Shown here: positions 16,035 through 23,413 of the stretch, one piece after another
Layout of the letters: every line of letters starts with the position of its first letter
Numbering within the stretch: the first letter of the stretch is position 1
Source of the DNA: DAOMFM01 sp035429825
Lineage (GTDB): Bacteria; Acidobacteriota; Blastocatellia; UBA7656; JADIYM01
NCBI GenBank assembly: GCA_044224215.1
Contig: JBGAKX010000048.1
Coordinates: 1 to 29,987 of the forward strand
Direction: 5' to 3'
Length of the DNA stretch: 29,987 nt
Translations under genes and position numbers: made by a program
The notes under the pieces: generated by a model
What the model saw: the letters and a program-made list of their open reading frames with translations, nothing else
Told to the model about the DNA's origin: nothing
Databases searched by the model: none

Positions 16035-17130
16035 CGTCGAACTGCGCGAGATCCGGCTCGAACTGCTGGCTCCGTTCGAGACGAGCTTCGGCGTCACGAC
16101 GACGCGTAACATCATCATCGCGTCCGTTCGATCCGGCGACACCGTCGGCTGGGGCGAGTGCACCGTCGGCGAGGGTCCGTTCTACAGCGACGAGTTCACC
16201 GACAGCGCGTGGGTCGTGCTCGGCGAGTTCGTCATCCCGCCGCTCCTTGCCGAGCCGCTCGCCGATGCAGCCGACGTGAATGCGCGCCTCGCGCCGATTC
16301 GCGGCCATCGAATGGCGCGCGCCGCGGTCGAGAACGCGGTGTGGGACCTCGAGGCACGACTCGCCGGGATCCCGCTGTGGCGACATCTTGGCGGCGAGCG
16401 TCCGTCGATCGACTGCGGCGTTTCGATCGGGCTCCAGCCGACCGTCGACGGTCTGCTGGCAAAGGTCGAGAAGGAGCTCGCGGCGGGTTACCAGCGCATC
16501 AAGATCAAGATCGCGCCGGGCCGCGACGTCGCGCTGGTCCGCGCGGTCCGTGAGCGGTTTGGCGACATCGTCCTGTCGGTCGACGCGAATTCGGCGTACA
16601 CGCTCGCGGACATCGACACGTTGAGGGCGCTCGACGACTTCGGCCTGCTGATGATCGAGCAGCCGCTCCGCGCCGGCGACCTGATCGACCACGCCAGGGT
16701 TCAGGCCGAGTTGACGACGGCGATCTGTCTCGACGAGTCGATCGTCGACGACGAGACGGCGCGGCAGGCGCTCGAGATCGGCGCGTGCCGGATCATCAAC
16801 ATCAAGCTCGGGCGAGTCGGTGGCCACGTGGAGGCCCGACGGATCGCCGAGCGGTGCGCCGCGCACGGTGTGCCCGTCTGGTGCGGCGGAATGCTCGAGG
16901 CCGGGATCGGCCGGCTGCAGAACGCGGCGATGTCGAGCCTCGCGCCGTTCACGCTTCCCGGTGACGTATCCGACAGCCGTCGGTACTGGACGCGCGACAT
17001 CGTCACGCCGCGGCCGAGCGTCGGTCCGGACGGCCGGATGCTGCTGCCCGAAGGTCCAGGCATCGGCGCTGACGTCGACCTCGAGTTTCTTGAGTCGATC
17101 ACGACGCGACGTGCCGAGGCGCTGGCGTGA
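16021..17130 (+). CDS. enolase-superfamily N-acylamino acid racemase / o-succinylbenzoate synthase (MenC/NSAR)
   Basis: A 369-residue enzyme starting at the ATG at 16021, ten bases after AAGGAG; the ATG at 16012 would be too close to that RBS. It has the enolase-superfamily capping domain (about 1-125) and the barrel. Catalytic features: K-x-K (Lys161, Lys163), metal ligand Asp188 (SVDANSAY), the IEQPL motif near 214-218, a DES motif near 239-241 and Lys262 (INIKLGRVGG). MenC makes o-succinylbenzoate for menaquinone; many relatives racemise N-succinyl/acyl amino acids, and some do both. No other men gene is nearby and a GNAT gene overlaps it by 14 bp, so I favour NSAR, perhaps bifunctional. 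A desuccinylase (M20) is not present here. Confidence 0.88.
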   Translation: MRLDSVELREIRLELLAPFETSFGVTTTRNIIIASVRSGDTVGWGECTVGEGPFYSDEFTDSAWVVLGEFVIPPLLAEPLADAADVNARLAPIRGHRMARAAVENAVWDLEARLAGIPLWRHLGGERPSIDCGVSIGLQPTVDGLLAKVEKELAAGYQRIKIKIAPGRDVALVRAVRERFGDIVLSVDANSAYTLADIDTLRALDDFGLLMIEQPLRAGDLIDHARVQAELTTAICLDESIVDDETARQALEIGACRIINIKLGRVGGHVEARRIAERCAAHGVPVWCGGMLEAGIGRLQNAAMSSLAPFTLPGDVSDSRRYWTRDIVTPRPSVGPDGRMLLPEGPGIGADVDLEFLESITTRRAEALA

Positions 17131-17142
17131 GAGACGCCCGCC

Positions 17143-17172
17143 TTGCCGCTGCCGAATCGATCGGGTTATGAT
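17143..17172 (+). promoter_or_regulatory. sigma70-type promoter for the amidotransferase-USP-cyclase cluster
   Basis: TTGCCG (17143-17148), 18 bp, TATGAT (17167-17172). The start would be near 17179, giving a leader of ~50 nt. The -10 is good and the -35 moderate. Confidence 0.45.
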
Positions 17173-17229
17173 GAATTTTCTGCGCTGGCGTAACACAGAC
17201 AACACAATCTGTTCATATCGGGGCCCCTT

Positions 17230-18165
17230 GTGAGCAACACGTACCACGAGAGCACGACGATTGGTTCGGATGCGCCCGTGTCATCCGTCGCCGCGACCGC
17301 CGACGAGCCCGAGAAACTCATCGGTGCAATCCGCGTCGTCGTCGTCAACAACCTGATTCACGAGGCCACCGATTTTTCGGCCGTTGCGCGTCGCGAGGCG
17401 AACTTCGACGAGCAGGCGTGGCTCAAGCAGGATCGCTACATCACCGGGCTCGCGCTGGCGAACATCGAGCACAACATCCGCAACCTGGCCGAGACGCCCG
17501 AGATCAAGGTGCTGCACCTGTCGGAAGTTACGCGCGAGGCGCTCGACGCGTTCGACGCCGACGCAGTCGTGCTGAGCGGGACGCTGCGCGACTTTGACTT
17601 CTATCAGCCCGAGATGATCGCGGGGTTCAGCGACTGGGTCCGGAACACGTCGGTACCTGTGCTTGGAATCTGTGGCGGCCACCAGCTGGTCGGGATCGCG
17701 TTTGGCGCCGAGATCGTGACCATCGATCGCAAGGAAGCATCCGAGCGCAGGAAGAACCGGCTGAATGAGTATCAATACCGGTACGTCAAGATCGTCAAAC
17801 ACGACCCGATCTTTGACCGGATCGAGGACCGGGACGCTGCCCGCCACGGCTGGCACAACAATGCGGGCATCATGCGGGTCTGGCAGAACCACGGCCTGAT
17901 GGTCGACCGGATTCCCGACGGATTCGAACTGCTTGCGGCCGGCTACATGTGCCCGATCCAGATGCTTGTGCGCCGCACGCCCGCGCAGTTGATCTACACG
18001 GTGCAGTTTCACATCGAAAAGTCGTTCGAGGATTGGAACCGCAAGAAGTCGTTCTGGGACCACCACGTGGAATCCCGCGACGGCCGGATCATCTTCGAGA
18101 ACTTTCTCGTCGAGGCGCTCAAGCGGCGCCTGTCCGCTGGCGACGAGCTGTTGTGTTCACAGTAG
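17230..18165 (+). CDS. orphan class I glutamine amidotransferase-like protein
   Basis: A 311-residue protein starting at GTG (17230); only a weak GGGG precedes it, so the start is moderately sure. The triad is intact: nucleophile Cys148 in VLGICGGHQ, then His261 and Glu263 in TVQFHIEK. The oxyanion-side LSGTLRDFDFY near 116 replaces the usual GGP-type loop. The N-terminal ~100 residues (VVVVNNLIHEATDFSAVARREA) are not a known synthase domain. Class I amidotransferases release ammonia from glutamine for a partner, or act as related peptidases/hydrolases; no synthase partner is adjacent. It overlaps the USP gene by 13 bp. The true substrate is unknown. Confidence 0.75.
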   Translation: MSNTYHESTTIGSDAPVSSVAATADEPEKLIGAIRVVVVNNLIHEATDFSAVARREANFDEQAWLKQDRYITGLALANIEHNIRNLAETPEIKVLHLSEVTREALDAFDADAVVLSGTLRDFDFYQPEMIAGFSDWVRNTSVPVLGICGGHQLVGIAFGAEIVTIDRKEASERRKNRLNEYQYRYVKIVKHDPIFDRIEDRDAARHGWHNNAGIMRVWQNHGLMVDRIPDGFELLAAGYMCPIQMLVRRTPAQLIYTVQFHIEKSFEDWNRKKSFWDHHVESRDGRIIFENFLVEALKRRLSAGDELLCSQ

Positions 18166-18611
18166 GAAAGGTCCTCTGTCCGATCGACTTCTCGGCGACC
18201 ACGGAATCCGCGGTCGATGCGGGGCTGCAGATCGTCGCCAGCCACAAGGCCGAGCTCTACCTCCTTCATGTCATCGAGGGTCCTGCGTCGGCAGGCGACC
18301 TTGCGGTCGAGCCGTCGCGCGCCGAGGTAGCGCGCGAGCGGGTGCGTGAACGGCTTGCTGCCATCGCGTCGAGCCGCGGAGCGAGCGTTCAACCGCATCT
18401 TCTCGTCAGCGACGGCGAACCGGCCGAGGAGATCCTCAGGTTCGAGGAGCTTTTCGGCGTCGACATGATCATACTGGCGCCGCACGGGCGGCCGACCCTC
18501 GGCAAGATTATCTTCGGATCGGTCGCGGACAAGGTGACACGCGGATCGCGGGCACATATTCTGATCGTGAAAGGGCGTCCGGACGAGCAGCCCTCGACAT
18601 TGCTCGACTGA
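18153..18611 (+). CDS. universal stress protein (UspA family)
   Basis: A single-domain USP of 152 residues from the GTG at 18153, which overlaps the amidotransferase gene's 3' end by 13 bp. Longer in-frame readings run entirely within that gene. The fold signature is clear: VLCPIDFSATTESAVDAGL at the N-terminus, AELYLLHVIE, and near the C-terminus the ATP-binding pattern APHG-x9-GS. The first Gly of the canonical G-x2-G-x9-G(S/T) is Ala. USPs bind ATP and help survival in stress or stasis; most act as dimers in the cytosol. The RBS is weak, so translation is probably coupled to the upstream gene. The cyclase gene begins 17 bp downstream. Confidence 0.87.
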   Translation: MFTVGKVLCPIDFSATTESAVDAGLQIVASHKAELYLLHVIEGPASAGDLAVEPSRAEVARERVRERLAAIASSRGASVQPHLLVSDGEPAEEILRFEELFGVDMIILAPHGRPTLGKIIFGSVADKVTRGSRAHILIVKGRPDEQPSTLLD

Positions 18612-18627
18612 CGATCCATCACTGCCC

Positions 18628-19680
18628 ATGTACACGATTGACGGATCGCTCGGACAAGGTGGTGGTCATACGGTCCGGCTCGCGCTCGCGGTCGCCGCGG
18701 TGCTCCGGCAACCTGTCACGATCACCGGCATCCGGCGGAATCGCCGGGCTCCCGGTCTGAGGCCCGATCTCGTTGCCGTCGCCAAGGCGATGGCGACGAT
18801 CACGCATGGCCGGGTCGACGGCGACGACGTCGGCTCCCACGAGCTGCAGTTCTTTCCGGGGGCGACGATCTCGGGCAACTTCGAATTTGCTCTCCCCGCA
18901 GATTCCACCGGACATAGTGCGGTCACGAACCTCCTCCAGACTGCGCTTCCGTCGCTGGTGCGGGCGGGTGCGGCGTCCGAGCTCGTGCTCCACGGCGCGA
19001 CGCACGCCGCCAATGGCCCCACCGCAACGTATCTGCAGACGGTGTTCCTGCCGACGCTTCGCAAGTTCGGAATCCGTTGTGATCTGGTGACGGACATCTG
19101 GGGATGGGGCGACGGCGCGCCGGGGCTCGCCCGGGTTCGCATCGAGCCGGCACACACGATCCGGAGCGCGGATCTCTCGCAACGCGGACAGATGCTGCAG
19201 ATCGGCGGAACGTCGGTCGCCGTCGGCCTTTCGGAGCATTTTGCCGAACGCCAGCGCGACTTCACGACGCGCCGGATCACGCAGCTCGGCAGTAGCGCGG
19301 CCATCAAGGTGCAGGCGATTCACGCCGAATCCCCGGGCGGCATGCTCTTTCTGCTGACGGTCTTCGAGCGGGTGTTCGCGGGATTCACCGCGATCGCCAA
19401 CGCCAATGTTGCGCCCGAGCAGATCGCGGACACGGCCGTGCAGGAGCTCAGGTCCTATCTCGTGTCGCACCGCGTGCTCGACAAGCACCTCCCGGACCAG
19501 ATCCTCATATATGCGGCGCTCGCAGACGGACCAACGGTCATGTCCACGTCAGAAATCACTCCGCACACGGCTGCCGCCGCAACGATCATCGAGACCATGA
19601 CGAGAGCCAAGGTGACGATCGACGGCGAAGTCGGCGAACCCGGCGAGATCGAAGTCGTGGGAGCTGCCCCGCCCTGGTAG
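18628..19680 (+). CDS. divergent RNA 3'-terminal phosphate cyclase-like protein (RtcA/Rcl1 family)
   Basis: A 350-residue RTC-family protein: DGSLGQGGG near 5-13, RAPGLRP near 39-45, SQRGQML and SEHFAERQ in the insert/second half, DKHLPDQ near 288-294 and a C-terminal His313 (TPHTAA) that aligns with nucleophile His309 of E. coli RtcA. RtcA converts RNA 3'-phosphate to 2',3'-cyclic phosphate through an AMP-His intermediate. Compared by memory with E. coli RtcA, several active-site positions differ: Glu14 is Gln, Gln18 is His, and Gln51-His52 are Asp-Leu. It may therefore have altered activity or work on other RNAs. RtcB and the regulator RtcR are absent from the window. It lies 17 bp after the USP gene. 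Confidence 0.85.
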   Translation: MYTIDGSLGQGGGHTVRLALAVAAVLRQPVTITGIRRNRRAPGLRPDLVAVAKAMATITHGRVDGDDVGSHELQFFPGATISGNFEFALPADSTGHSAVTNLLQTALPSLVRAGAASELVLHGATHAANGPTATYLQTVFLPTLRKFGIRCDLVTDIWGWGDGAPGLARVRIEPAHTIRSADLSQRGQMLQIGGTSVAVGLSEHFAERQRDFTTRRITQLGSSAAIKVQAIHAESPGGMLFLLTVFERVFAGFTAIANANVAPEQIADTAVQELRSYLVSHRVLDKHLPDQILIYAALADGPTVMSTSEITPHTAAAATIIETMTRAKVTIDGEVGEPGEIEVVGAAPPW

Positions 19681-19721
19681 GCAAGCCGTCCGTTGCTGGC
19701 GCAGAATGTTCGCCACCGGAT

Positions 19722-19744
19722 GAAACCTTTTCCAGGTCGCCGTC
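19722..19744 (+). promoter_or_regulatory. ECF-type promoter candidate for the sigma factor operon
   Basis: A GAAACCTTT-like -35 (19722-19730) with CGTC (19741-19744) downstream resembles the AAC...CGTC form common to ECF promoters. The start would be ~30 bases before the sigma gene, so autoregulation is plausible. The spacing is slightly short, so support is moderate. Confidence 0.4.
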
Positions 19745-19782
19745 ACCTACGGGCGTGAACGTGGACGACGAAGCGGCTTGAA

Positions 19783-20391
19783 ATGAGCGTGATGAGGCTG
19801 ACCATACGAACCGGCGCCCGGCGCTTGGATTCGGCAACAGGTGTCGAGGATTACGAGGTTCGCGTTCGCAGCGGCGATCATGAGGCGTTTCGCCACATAT
19901 TCGATCGCTACTCGAAGCCCGTGACCGGGTTCATCTTTGACATGGTGGGACAGCGCGAAATCGCCGAGGATCTGGCCCAGGAAACGTTCGTGAGGGCGTA
20001 CCGGGGAATCGGGTCGCTCAGGAGCGAGACAAAGCTCTCGACCTGGCTGTTCGGCATCGCCAAGAACGTGGCGTACGAGTCGCTCAGGGCGCGCCGCAGA
20101 CGCACGATGGTCGGGATCGATGAACTCCCCGAGACGCACACGACCGACCCCGCGCCACGGCCCGAGGGCGAGCTGCTCAAGAAGGAGCTGAATTCTGTGA
20201 TTCAGGGCGCGCTTGCGGCGCTCGACGACGACAAGCGGATGGTCTTCACCTTGAAGGTCTTTCAACAGAAGAGTTACGACGAGATCAGCGAGATCACCGG
20301 TTTTTCGATACCAAAGCTGAAGACCGATGTTCATCGCGCCCGGGCCGAAATGCGAAAGCGCATCGGCCCGTATCTGGAGAATGTGTCATGA
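19783..20391 (+). CDS. ECF RNA polymerase sigma factor
   Basis: A 202-residue sigma70-family ECF factor. Region 2 (about 22-105) has EAFRHIFDRYSKPVTGFIF, the -10 recognition helix DLAQETFVRAYRGIGS, and TKLSTWLFGIAKNVAYESLR. Region 4 (about 140-195) ends in an HTH (SYDEISEITGFSIPKLKTDVHRA). It directs core polymerase to stress promoters, probably including its own (19722-19744). Its stop overlaps the ATG of the anti-sigma gene by 4 bp (ATGA), the common arrangement for a cognate pair. The start at 19783 lacks a clear RBS; an ATG at 19792 is the alternative. Confidence 0.93.
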   Translation: MSVMRLTIRTGARRLDSATGVEDYEVRVRSGDHEAFRHIFDRYSKPVTGFIFDMVGQREIAEDLAQETFVRAYRGIGSLRSETKLSTWLFGIAKNVAYESLRARRRRTMVGIDELPETHTTDPAPRPEGELLKKELNSVIQGALAALDDDKRMVFTLKVFQQKSYDEISEITGFSIPKLKTDVHRARAEMRKRIGPYLENVS

Positions 20392-21236
20392 CGTGCGATC
20401 GCATATCGCTGCAACTCGAGGATCTGCTGGACGGCGAGCTCGGCCAGGCCGAGCGCGTCGCCGTCGAGCAGCACCTTGCGGGTTGCGCGGATTGTACGAA
20501 CCTCTATGCCGCGCTCGTCCGCGAACAGCAGGTCTATGCCGGCTACGATCGCGGGCTCGACGCCGGCGACGACATGTGGCGGGCGATTGCTGGGCGGATC
20601 GACGGCGAGACGCCGGGCGGACAGTCGTGGATGGCTCGCGTGGCGGAGTGGTTCCGGCAGCTCGTCGCGATGCCGCGGTTCGTGCCGGTGGCGGTGGCGG
20701 TTGGAGCGCTGGTGATCACGGGAGCTGTAACGCTCTCCGTTCTGCGCGGCTCGAGCTCGACGCCCGTCGAGATCATCAGCGGTGGCATTCAGGACGAGGG
20801 CGTTCGCCCGACGCCGGGTGCGCCCGTCGGAGGCGGAACCGAGGCACCCAAGCCGCCAGCGGCTACGACGCAGGACCCGTCGAAGGGATCTCAACCGCCG
20901 GATCGCAAGACCGTGCGAACACCCAGAACCGTGACTCCAAAACCGGCCGTCTCCGCGCTTCCCGCGACGGTTGTCGACGCCGAGCGCGACTACCTCAAGG
21001 CCATCGCCAAGCTTTCCAAGGACGTCGAGAGCGAGCGTGGAAGCCTCGATCCCGTCCTTCGAAACAAGCTCGAACGACCGCTCACGGCGATCGACCAGAA
21101 CATCCTGACGGCGCGCGAAGCCGTCCGGAAGAACCCGAATGACCCAACGGCGGTGCTCAACATGTTCGCCGCCTATGACAACAAGATGGACGTTTTGCAA
21201 CAACTCGCCCGTTACCAGGTGGCACAGAACCGATGA
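20388..21236 (+). CDS. zinc-finger anti-sigma factor, single-pass membrane protein
   Basis: A 282-residue protein. The N-terminal domain has the zf-HC2 pattern His29-x3-Cys33-x2-Cys36 within EQHLAGCADC, after a DGEL motif (15-18). A membrane helix follows at ~97-119, and then a long periplasmic part: a Pro/Thr-rich linker (~125-185) and a helical domain (~190-282; YLKAIAKLSKDVESERGSL). The cytosolic zinc finger should hold the ECF factor encoded just upstream. Release would follow envelope stress by proteolysis or conformational change. It overlaps both the sigma gene and the following DUF4097 gene by 4 bp each, so all three are translationally coupled. Confidence 0.9.
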   Translation: MTCDRISLQLEDLLDGELGQAERVAVEQHLAGCADCTNLYAALVREQQVYAGYDRGLDAGDDMWRAIAGRIDGETPGGQSWMARVAEWFRQLVAMPRFVPVAVAVGALVITGAVTLSVLRGSSSTPVEIISGGIQDEGVRPTPGAPVGGGTEAPKPPAATTQDPSKGSQPPDRKTVRTPRTVTPKPAVSALPATVVDAERDYLKAIAKLSKDVESERGSLDPVLRNKLERPLTAIDQNILTAREAVRKNPNDPTAVLNMFAAYDNKMDVLQQLARYQVAQNR

Positions 21237-22315
21237 AAAGCATTCGACAAACACTCATTGCCGGCCTCGCCGTGGGGTTCGTCCTCACCGGTGTTGCGGC
21301 GGCACACACACCGAGCGATCAGTCGGGAACGACGCTCGCGCGGGCTGGCCGTGTCACGGTCACGAACCCGAACGGCACGATAACGGTGACCGGCACGAAC
21401 GCGGAGGCCGTCCAGGTCTTCGTCACCGACGAGACCACCGGGGTGCGCACAGCCGTTCCGGTCGATTCGCTGGCGACAACGAACGCGGGCTCGCTGGATA
21501 TCCGGCCAAACACGCGCTCCACCCGAGGCCACGAAGTGACGCTCGTCGTCGAGGTGCCGAAATCGATGCCCGTGTCCGAAGTGTTCGCCGGAAGTGGCGA
21601 CATCAAGGTGACCGGAGTCGAGAGCGCGATGCGCATCCGCTGCGACAGCGGCAACGTGCAGGCAGTCGGTGTCGGCCCCGTTCAGGTAAGAGCCGGCTCC
21701 GGCGACGTCCTGGTCGAGAATTCATCCGGCGCGGTCGCTATCGACGCAGGCAGCGGTTCGGTGACGGCGAGCGGCGTCAAGGGCGACCTGATCGTTCGAT
21801 CCGGAAGCGGCGACGTGCGAATCGACCACTCCGGCGGACTCGTTGACGCGACGGTCGCAAGCGGCGAGGTGGTGCTCGTCGACGCGACGGGCGACGTCCG
21901 GATCGCGGCAATCAGCGGCGACGTGCACGTCGATCGCGTGACGGGATCGGTCGAAGTCGGCAACGCGAGCGGCAGCATCTACATGACGTCGGTCGGCGGC
22001 GACGTCGACGTCAAGACGGCGAGCGGCGACGCGATATTCACCGGCGAGATCTCGCGCGATCACAAGTACAGGCTCAAGTCGATGTCGGGCGACGCGGTGA
22101 TGAACATCTGCGGCACGCCCTCAGGGTTCACGGCAACGATGGCGTCGTACTCGGGAGACATGGAGACCGCGTTCCCCCTGAGCGTTGACGGCGCAGCGGG
22201 ACCCGTGTCCCGGCGAATGGTCGGACGGTTTGGCGACGGCGCCACACAGATTCAGATCGAGGCCTTCAGCGGATCGGCGCGCATTGCAAAGTGCCGGCCC
22301 GCGGGCAACAAGTGA
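21233..22315 (+). CDS. exported DUF4097 beta-solenoid protein with SGD repeats
   Basis: A 360-residue protein with an N-terminal signal peptide (about 1-24, ending VAAA). The remainder is a DUF4097-type right-handed beta-helix. At least ten short turns carry SGD/SGN/SGS motifs roughly every 18-22 residues (AGSGDIKV, AGSGDVLV, SGSGDVRI, ISGDVHV, ASGDAIF, MSGDAVM, YSGDMET). Each is flanked by alternating hydrophobic residues. No catalytic residues are seen; a structural or adhesive envelope role is likely. The gene overlaps the anti-sigma gene by 4 bp and is followed after 15 bp by a second solenoid gene. It probably belongs to the stress response controlled by the sigma factor. Confidence 0.88.
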   Translation: MKSIRQTLIAGLAVGFVLTGVAAAHTPSDQSGTTLARAGRVTVTNPNGTITVTGTNAEAVQVFVTDETTGVRTAVPVDSLATTNAGSLDIRPNTRSTRGHEVTLVVEVPKSMPVSEVFAGSGDIKVTGVESAMRIRCDSGNVQAVGVGPVQVRAGSGDVLVENSSGAVAIDAGSGSVTASGVKGDLIVRSGSGDVRIDHSGGLVDATVASGEVVLVDATGDVRIAAISGDVHVDRVTGSVEVGNASGSIYMTSVGGDVDVKTASGDAIFTGEISRDHKYRLKSMSGDAVMNICGTPSGFTATMASYSGDMETAFPLSVDGAAGPVSRRMVGRFGDGATQIQIEAFSGSARIAKCRPAGNK

Positions 22316-22330
22316 CAGGAGGAGAGACTC

Positions 22331-23179
22331 ATGCGTACATTTTTGGCAGCTTTTGTGGTGATGTCGGTTGCAGGCCTCGGATGTGGCGGCCCGCTCGAGC
22401 CGCAGGCGATGCCGGCTCTCGCGGCCACGGTCAGCCCGGCCGTCCAGGCGTCGGACGACGACGGCGATAACTGGAGCGATTCGGATTTCGCCGAGCGCGA
22501 AGAGATCAACAAGACGGTCGATCTCGCGCCCGGTAGCCAGGTGGAAGTGTCGGCCATCAACGGGTCGGTCACGATCGGCACGTCGAATTCGACGTCTGCC
22601 GAAATCCACATCGTCCGTTCGGCTCGCAAGCGCGAAGACCTTCAGAATCGCCGGATCCTGATCGAGCAGGCAGGCGGCAGGTTGACGATTCGCGGTGAGA
22701 ACGACAAGGGCCATCGCACGCCAGAAGTGCGGCAGCGCGTCGAGCTCAAGCTGCCGCGGAATATCGATCTCACGGTTCGCGGCATCAACGGCAAGGTCGG
22801 TGTCGGCGAGATCGACGGCATGATTCATGTCTCGGGCATCAACGGCGCCGTGGACGTCGCGCACGCGCGCACGATCCAGGACCTCTCTGGGGTCAACGGC
22901 CGCGTCACGATCGGCGTCACCCGGCTCGATGACACGGGTCTGCGCGTCAGCGGGATCAACGGCAAGGTTGTGCTGAAGTTCGCCGAGCAGGTCAATGCGA
23001 ACATCAGCGTCACCGGCATCAACGGCCACGTGTTTACCGAGGTCGGCAGTCTCACGGTCGAAGGCAAGATGTCGCCGTCGAACTTCCGGGGCCGGATCGG
23101 CGAAGGTGGACCGATGATCTCGGTGTCGGGCGTCAACGGGAACGTCAATCTCGTCAACGAAGGATCGCCCGAGCAATAG
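22331..23179 (+). CDS. DUF4097 beta-solenoid lipoprotein with GING/GVNG repeats
   Basis: A 282-residue protein with a lipobox ending at Cys18 (VAGLGC), so probably an outer- or inner-membrane lipoprotein. An acidic linker (~40-60) is followed by a beta-solenoid whose turns carry (A/G)(I/V)NG motifs: SAINGSV, RGINGKVG, SGINGAVD, SGVNGRVT, SGINGKVV, TGINGHVF and SGVNGNVN. AGGAGGAG lies just upstream of the ATG, the strongest RBS in the operon, so it is probably the best-translated member. It differs from its upstream paralog in turn motif, length and anchor. A strong terminator closes the operon at 23204-23250. Confidence 0.87.
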   Translation: MRTFLAAFVVMSVAGLGCGGPLEPQAMPALAATVSPAVQASDDDGDNWSDSDFAEREEINKTVDLAPGSQVEVSAINGSVTIGTSNSTSAEIHIVRSARKREDLQNRRILIEQAGGRLTIRGENDKGHRTPEVRQRVELKLPRNIDLTVRGINGKVGVGEIDGMIHVSGINGAVDVAHARTIQDLSGVNGRVTIGVTRLDDTGLRVSGINGKVVLKFAEQVNANISVTGINGHVFTEVGSLTVEGKMSPSNFRGRIGEGGPMISVSGVNGNVNLVNEGSPEQ

Positions 23180-23203
23180 AGAGTTCCTTCCTTGCGCAAC
23201 TTC

Positions 23204-23250
23204 GCGCCGCGCACCGTCCGATGCATCGGATGTGCGCGGCGCTCTTTTCT
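23204..23250 (+). terminator. strong Rho-independent terminator of the ECF operon
   Basis: GCGCCGCGCAC (23204-23214) pairs perfectly with 23232-23242. Inside, TCCGAT/ATCGGA extends the stem with a small internal loop. TCTTTTCT follows at once. It lies 25 bases after the last DUF4097 stop. Confidence 0.85.
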
Positions 23251-23274
23251 CCTGCCACCGTTCCGGGGCCGTCC

Positions 23275-23348
23275 AAAGCGCCATCGCGCCCTACGGGCTT
23301 GCTGGCGCCCTTTGGAGTGCGCCGGCAAGCGAAGCGCGACGGCGCTTT
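23275..23348. repeat. 74-bp near-palindromic intergenic element (REP/MITE-like)
   Basis: Arm pairs from the outside in: AAAGCGCC/GGCGCTTT, TCGCGC/GCGCGA, GCTTGC/GCAAGC and GGCGC/GCGCC, separated by single mismatches or short bubbles, around a ~10-base loop. It lies after the ECF-operon terminator and before the PLP enzyme gene, outside any ORF I trust. Copies elsewhere in the genome cannot be seen from this window. Confidence 0.6.
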
Positions 23349-23376
23349 GCACCGTGTGGTCGAGGTGCCGCCCACG

Positions 23377-23404
23377 TTGACGAGTATTCACGACCGCTTG
23401 TAGT
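23377..23404 (+). promoter_or_regulatory. promoter candidate for the PLP dehydratase gene
   Basis: TTGACG (23377-23382), 16 bp, TGTAGT (23399-23404). The start would fall at ~23411-23412, almost on the ATG at 23414, so the mRNA may be leaderless; indeed there is no RBS before that ATG. Confidence 0.4.
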
Positions 23405-23413
23405 GTCCGATCC

